This document shows, piece by piece, positions 16,179 to 18,605 of a stretch of DNA of 18,605 bases. The stretch's first letter is position 1. The number at the start of each line of letters is the position of its first letter. The stretch is taken from NCBI GenBank assembly GCA_002432795.1, contig DJGU01000003.1, positions 1 to 18,605 of the forward strand, in the 5' to 3' direction. Source of the DNA: Anaerolineaceae bacterium UBA5838 (lineage in GTDB: Bacteria; Chloroflexota; Anaerolineae; Anaerolineales; Anaerolineaceae). The notes below the pieces were generated by a model. The model searched no databases. It saw nothing but the letters and a program-made list of their open reading frames with translations, and was not told the origin of the DNA. The translations under genes were made by a program, and so were the position numbers.

Positions 16179-17108
16179 CTATAACTTCTCGACTACCCGC
16201 AGCTTTGCACTGCGGGAACGCGGATTGTTTTCGACCTCTGCCATTGATGCTGTGATCGGTTTGGAGGTCAATAACCGGACGCTGGCTTTATGTCCACAGG
16301 TGCAGACGGGCTGCTCAGGAGGGCAGATGCAGTCGATGCTCTCGCGTTTGAAAGCCTGTTTCACCAATCGGTCCTCCAAAGAATGGAAACTGATGACAGC
16401 AAGGCGTCCATGTTCGTTTAAAAGTGCAATCAGGCTTGGTATTGCCTGTTCAACGGTCTTGAGTTCGTCGTTGACCGCAATTCGTAAAGCTTGAAAGGTT
16501 CTGGTGGCAGGATCCTGCTTTTCTTTGCTCCTGCCAATTGCATTCCGCACAACCTCTGCCAATTCCCCCGTAGTTGTCAAGGGTCTGGCTCTCAGAATTG
16601 CCCGCGCGATGCGCCTGGAGAAGCGTTCCTCACCGTAGCGCCAAATGATGTCTGCCAGGTCAGCTTCCCCCAGTTTGTTCACCAGATCAGCGGCAGTCTG
16701 ACCCTGGGTAGGGTCAAAGCGCATATCCAACAGACCGTCGTGTCTGAAGGAGAAGCCGCGTTCGCTCTGGTCGAGCTGCATGGAGGACACGCCCAAATCC
16801 ACCACAATCCCGTCAACGCCCTGCCAACCAATGTTTTGCAGGATGTCGGCACTCTGCAGGTAAGATGCGTGCACCACCTGCGCGCGATCGCCGAATGGAC
16901 TGAGGCGTTGCCTGGTAAGTTGGATCGCCAGTGGGTCGAGGTCCAGTGCCAGGAGTTCTCCGGAAGGAGCGCTCTCGGTCAGGATGCCTTTAGAATGACC
17001 GCCAGCTCCGGCAGTGCAATCCAGGTAACGCTTCGGGCTCGAGGGAGCCAGATATTGAATTGTTTCTTTGTAAAGTACCGGGCGGTGCGGGAAGGGGTCC
17101 TCGCTCAC
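16179..17108 (-). CDS. rsmH: 16S rRNA (cytosine(1402)-N(4))-methyltransferase
   Basis: SAM-dependent enzyme (formerly MraW) that methylates N4 of C1402 in 16S rRNA. The 309 residues show HRPVLYKE (8-15), the SAM loop DCTAGAGGHSKGIL (30-43), VDLGVSSMQLD (103-113), GFSFRHDGLLDMRFD (118-132), RTFQALRIAVNDEL (203-216) and VISFHSLEDRLVK (238-250). The C-terminal Cys cluster, CICPPEQPVCTCG, is common in the family. Start is uncertain: I chose the GTG at 17106-17108 with GAGG 6 nt upstream. A TTG at 17118-17120 overlaps the mraZ stop but has a poorly spaced ribosome site. Second gene of the operon, as is usual. Confidence 0.96.
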   Translation of the reverse strand: MSEDPFPHRPVLYKETIQYLAPSSPKRYLDCTAGAGGHSKGILTESAPSGELLALDLDPLAIQLTRQRLSPFGDRAQVVHASYLQSADILQNIGWQGVDGIVVDLGVSSMQLDQSERGFSFRHDGLLDMRFDPTQGQTAADLVNKLGEADLADIIWRYGEERFSRRIARAILRARPLTTTGELAEVVRNAIGRSKEKQDPATRTFQALRIAVNDELKTVEQAIPSLIALLNEHGRLAVISFHSLEDRLVKQAFKRESIDCICPPEQPVCTCGHKASVRLLTSKPITASMAEVENNPRSRSAKLRVVEKL

Positions 17109-17116
17109 CGCTTTCC

Positions 17117-17563
17117 TCAATTTCCTCTGGTATTGATATTGAACATTGCCCAGCGTTCAGCATTGGCTTTCGGGTCGCTGTTCGCGTTTTCTTCCGCGTC
17201 AAGCTGTTCGGGAGCCCAGATCTCAAAGCTGTCTCCTACGCCGATGATGACCACTTTTTCCTCAATGCCGGCAAACTTCCGCAAGTGTGTCGGGATGAGG
17301 ATGCGTCCAGCAGTGTCATAAGTGAGTTCAGCTGAACCACCCAGGATTTCACGGCGCATGGAGCGCAAGCGGGGATCCGTGATGGAAATGCTGTTGATCG
17401 AGTCAGCGATGATGTCGAACTTGTCTTTGGAATAGGCCATCAGATTACCGTCCAGCCCTTTGGTCACGCAGACGAGATCGCCGACGGTTTGTTCGCGGTA
17501 AGTGGAGGGAACAGTCATCCGGCCTTTCTTGTCAATATTGTGTTCAAACCTTCCATAAAACAT
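17117..17563 (-). CDS. mraZ: transcriptional regulator MraZ
   Basis: DNA-binding regulator of the dcw operon, a ring-forming protein of the AbrB-like superfamily. The 148 residues start with the classic MFYGRFEHNIDKKGR and contain two repeats: DKKGRMTVPSTYRE (11-24) and DTAGRILIPTHLRKFAGI (83-100), each with the conserved D-x-x-(G)-R motif. The tail after about 118 is charged and Asn/Ala-rich. The ATG at 17561-17563 has GGGAG 10 nt upstream. It is the first gene of the cluster and lies directly downstream of repeats that match known MraZ operators, so it probably represses its own operon. Confidence 0.97.
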   Translation of the reverse strand: MFYGRFEHNIDKKGRMTVPSTYREQTVGDLVCVTKGLDGNLMAYSKDKFDIIADSINSISITDPRLRSMRREILGGSAELTYDTAGRILIPTHLRKFAGIEEKVVIIGVGDSFEIWAPEQLDAEENANSDPKANAERWAMFNINTRGN

Positions 17564-17588
17564 TTGTTCTAAACTCCCTTTAATTGCC

Positions 17589-17612
17589 GAAGCGCCGGTT
17601 CACCAGCGCTTC
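17589..17612 (-). promoter_or_regulatory. hairpin in the mraZ mRNA leader
   Basis: In the minus-strand transcript GAAGCGC, a U, GG, loop UGAA, CC, a G and GCGCUUC form a 10-bp stem with a single U-G wobble and a tetraloop. It lies between the MraZ operator repeats and the mraZ Shine-Dalgarno sequence, ending about 10 nt before the latter. No T-run follows, so it does not look like a terminator. It may protect the 5' end of the long operon mRNA or influence translation of mraZ. Confidence 0.6.
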
Positions 17613-17616
17613 TTTT

Positions 17617-17653
17617 CAGTTTTGTGACACTTTCTGACACTTTATGACAATCT
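17617..17653 (-). promoter_or_regulatory. MraZ operator: tandem AAAGTGT boxes
   Basis: On the minus strand two perfect AAAGTGT boxes (forward 17637-17643 and 17627-17633) are separated by exactly 3 nt (10-bp period). In register on either side are degenerate copies at 17647-17653 (AGATTGT) and 17617-17623 (AAAACTG). This is the AAAGTG(T/G)-N3 repeat reported for MraZ boxes in mollicutes. The array begins about at the predicted transcription start, where binding would block the polymerase, consistent with autorepression. Confidence 0.75.
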
Positions 17654-17660
17654 TGCACAC

Positions 17661-17689
17661 ATTATAGACCTCAAATCCCAAAAAAGCAA
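17661..17689 (-). promoter_or_regulatory. promoter of mraZ / dcw operon
   Basis: The minus strand has a perfect -10 TATAAT (forward 17661-17666), a 17-bp spacer and a weak -35 TTGCTT (forward 17684-17689; only TTG agrees with the consensus). The predicted start is near 17653, giving a leader of about 90 nt before the mraZ ATG that contains the MraZ boxes and the hairpin. No other promoter is needed for the tightly packed genes downstream, although internal ones cannot be excluded. Confidence 0.65.
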
Positions 17690-17747
17690 GCAATTGGGCA
17701 TGCAATTTGCAAAGAAATATTGATTTTTCGCATTTTCAAGGGGTCAA

Positions 17748-17768
17748 ATTGAGATGTTGAATCTCAAT
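17748..17768. promoter_or_regulatory. 21-bp palindrome, operator-like
   Basis: A perfect 8-bp inverted repeat, ATTGAGAT - GTTGA - ATCTCAAT, in the divergent intergenic region about 60 bases upstream of the mraZ -35 box. It could be a binding site for a dimeric regulator of either divergent unit, or an RNA hairpin at the start codon of the small ORF at 17754, which it overlaps. Neither role can be shown from the sequence. Confidence 0.4.
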
Positions 17769-17882
17769 GCGCGTAGCCACTTAATGGAGAGAGTTTTAAG
17801 GAAAGGTTTTGCGGTCTTAAACAGGGGATCTGAAGCCGTGCAAAGAGAATTGGTCATCAGTATGTACAAGGTCTGCGAATAA
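17754..17882 (+). CDS. possible small protein, 42 residues
   Basis: An ATG at 17754-17756 opens a frame of 42 codons ending in TAA at 17880-17882, in the spacer between the divergent mraZ and kinase genes. AAGGGG lies about 10 nt upstream. The peptide is mixed charged and hydrophobic with helical character (HLMERVLRKGF, then EAVQRELVISMYKVCE), with no signal peptide or known motif. An ORF of this length can occur by chance and no promoter is evident, so this is a weak candidate. Confidence 0.25.
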   Translation: MLNLNARSHLMERVLRKGFAVLNRGSEAVQRELVISMYKVCE

Positions 17883-17937
17883 GTATGTGTGTTGACAGCC
17901 TTATGCTGTTAAAGGGAAGACGGAGGATCACCTGTAA

Positions 17938-17959
17938 GCCTTACCCGAGCCTTACCCGA
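17938..17959. repeat. two tandem 11-bp repeats
   Basis: GCCTTACCCGA occurs twice head to tail, directly before the -35 region of the kinase promoter. The left copy also forms the small palindrome GTAAGCCTTAC (17934-17944). It could be a regulator site for the kinase gene or a chance duplication. Confidence 0.5.
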
Positions 17960-17961
17960 GG

Positions 17962-17989
17962 CTGACGGCCTTTTGATTTGCATTATAAT
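17962..17989 (+). promoter_or_regulatory. promoter of the kinase gene, probably leaderless
   Basis: A perfect -10 TATAAT at 17984-17989 has CTGACG (four of six -35 consensus bases) at 17962-17967 with a 16-bp spacer. The expected transcription start, 6-8 nt after the -10, falls at about 17995-17998, on or next to the kinase ATG at 17998. There is no Shine-Dalgarno sequence before that ATG, so the mRNA is probably leaderless. Confidence 0.6.
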
Positions 17990-17997
17990 GGCATCGT

Positions 17998-18605
17998 ATG
18001 AGCACTCTCGGCATCCTTAATGATCGCTACCAACTTGAACAAACGCTGGGCACGGGCGGCATGGCTATTGTTTACAAAGCCAAAGACCTGATGCTTGAGC
18101 GTTATGTGGCGGTTAAAGCCCTGCGTGAAGATTTCTCGCAGGATGTTGCTTTTCGCGAACGCTTCCGACAGGAAGCCAAGGCAGCCGCAAACCTCTCCCA
18201 TCCAAACATTGTCACTGTGCACGACTTTGGTCTCGACCAGAAGCACCTTTTCATCGTGATGGAATATATGCCAGGCACCGACCTGAAAACACTCATCAAG
18301 CAAAAGGAGCGTTTCAGCATCACCGAGGCACTGGAGTTGATGATCCAGGCTTGTGGTGGGGTGGGGTACGCCCACCGCGCCGGCTTGGTGCACTGTGATA
18401 TCAAACCCCACAACATGCTGGTCACACCGGAGAGTCGCCTTAAAGTGACCGATTTTGGCATCGCGCGCGCCTTGTCGACCATCTCGCCTGATGAACGCAG
18501 CGAAGTCGTCTGGGGTTCACCGCACTACTTTTCGCCAGAGCAAGCCAGCGGGATGCCGCCTTCTCCGGCTTCGGATGTTTACTCCCTGGGTGTGATCCTG
18601 TACGA
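17998..18605 (+). CDS. Hanks-type Ser/Thr protein kinase, N-terminal part (runs off the right edge)
   Basis: The first 202 residues of a eukaryotic-type kinase are visible. Subdomains in order: glycine loop LGTGGMAIVYKA (17-28), the ATP lysine in VAVK (Lys40), the helix-C Glu in RFRQEAK (Glu59), HPNIV (68-72), the hinge VMEYM (87-91), the catalytic loop VHCDIKPHN (131-139: Asp134, Lys136, Asn139), DFG (152-154), SPE in place of APE (179-181) and DVYSLG (193-198). The HRD arginine is Cys, so it is a non-RD kinase, but all catalytic residues are present. The activation segment contains Ser and Thr residues that may be phosphorylated. Any PASTA or membrane part would lie beyond the edge. It is transcribed divergently from mraZ, and a link to division is suggested only by position. 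Confidence 0.93.
   Translation, partial: MSTLGILNDRYQLEQTLGTGGMAIVYKAKDLMLERYVAVKALREDFSQDVAFRERFRQEAKAAANLSHPNIVTVHDFGLDQKHLFIVMEYMPGTDLKTLIKQKERFSITEALELMIQACGGVGYAHRAGLVHCDIKPHNMLVTPESRLKVTDFGIARALSTISPDERSEVVWGSPHYFSPEQASGMPPSPASDVYSLGVILY

Noticed and set aside
16491..17321. 276-codon plus-strand frame opposite rsmH and mraZ
   Set aside because: It spans the antisense strand of two clearly identified genes, including their conserved motifs, and has no domain or ribosome-binding site of its own.
17892..17920. Perfect TTGACA at 17892-17897 as a -35 box for the kinase
   Set aside because: No acceptable -10 lies 16-18 bp downstream (the bases there are G/A-rich); the TATAAT at 17984 is too far away to pair with it.
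17983..18482. Minus-strand frames opposite the kinase gene (17983-18411, 18102-18482)
   Set aside because: The plus strand carries all kinase subdomains in order, so these are antisense shadows.

Overview
The window holds an almost complete dcw (division and cell wall) cluster. Fifteen contiguous genes lie on the minus strand: mraZ, rsmH, an ftsL-like gene, ftsI, murF, mraY, murD, ftsW, murG, a CvpA-like gene, murC, murB, ddl, ftsQ and ftsA, followed by ftsZ as the sixteenth and last gene. A divergent Hanks-type Ser/Thr protein kinase gene starts at the right end and runs off the window edge. The gene order follows the ancestral bacterial dcw order closely. GC content is moderate, there are no mobile elements, CRISPR arrays or RNA genes that I can see, and start codons are mostly ATG with some GTG. 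Together with a MurG glycine loop ending in Gly instead of His, a kinase with a VHCDIKPHN catalytic loop, and an interposed CvpA-like membrane protein, I think of Chloroflexota (Anaerolineae-like). This is an inference from memory of such proteins, not a demonstrated placement.

Layout, right to left along transcription. At 17998-18605 (+) is the 5' part of the kinase gene, apparently read from a leaderless promoter. The 17564-17997 intergenic region carries the rightward kinase promoter, a possible 42-codon small ORF, a palindrome, a short tandem repeat and, reading left, the mraZ promoter (perfect TATAAT). Just downstream of that promoter are 10-bp-spaced AAAGTGT repeats that match the MraZ operator type, and then a 10-bp leader hairpin. 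From 17563 to 427 the genes are packed with 1-4 nt stop/start overlaps or gaps of no more than 32 nt. The exceptions are 8-nt overlaps at murC/murB and murB/ddl and an unusual 77-nt out-of-frame overlap of ftsW and murG. Left of ftsZ (1-426) lies a strong hairpin and then about 360 bases with only a weak candidate for a leftward gene running off the edge.

How the genes work together. MurC, MurD and MurF (with MurE, which is absent here) and MurB build UDP-MurNAc-pentapeptide in the cytoplasm, and Ddl supplies D-Ala-D-Ala. MraY and MurG turn the nucleotide precursor into lipid II. FtsW (glycosyltransferase) and FtsI (transpeptidase) polymerise and cross-link it at the septum. FtsZ forms the division ring, FtsA tethers it to the membrane, and FtsQ and the FtsL-like protein connect it to FtsW/FtsI. 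MraZ probably represses the whole operon and RsmH methylates 16S rRNA. The kinase is a possible regulator of division or wall synthesis by position only.

This is essentially a conserved housekeeping region. I found no new defence, mobile or biosynthetic system. The points worth a second look are the MraZ operator architecture, the leader hairpin, the missing murE, the CvpA-like insertion, the ftsW/murG overlap and the non-RD leaderless kinase.
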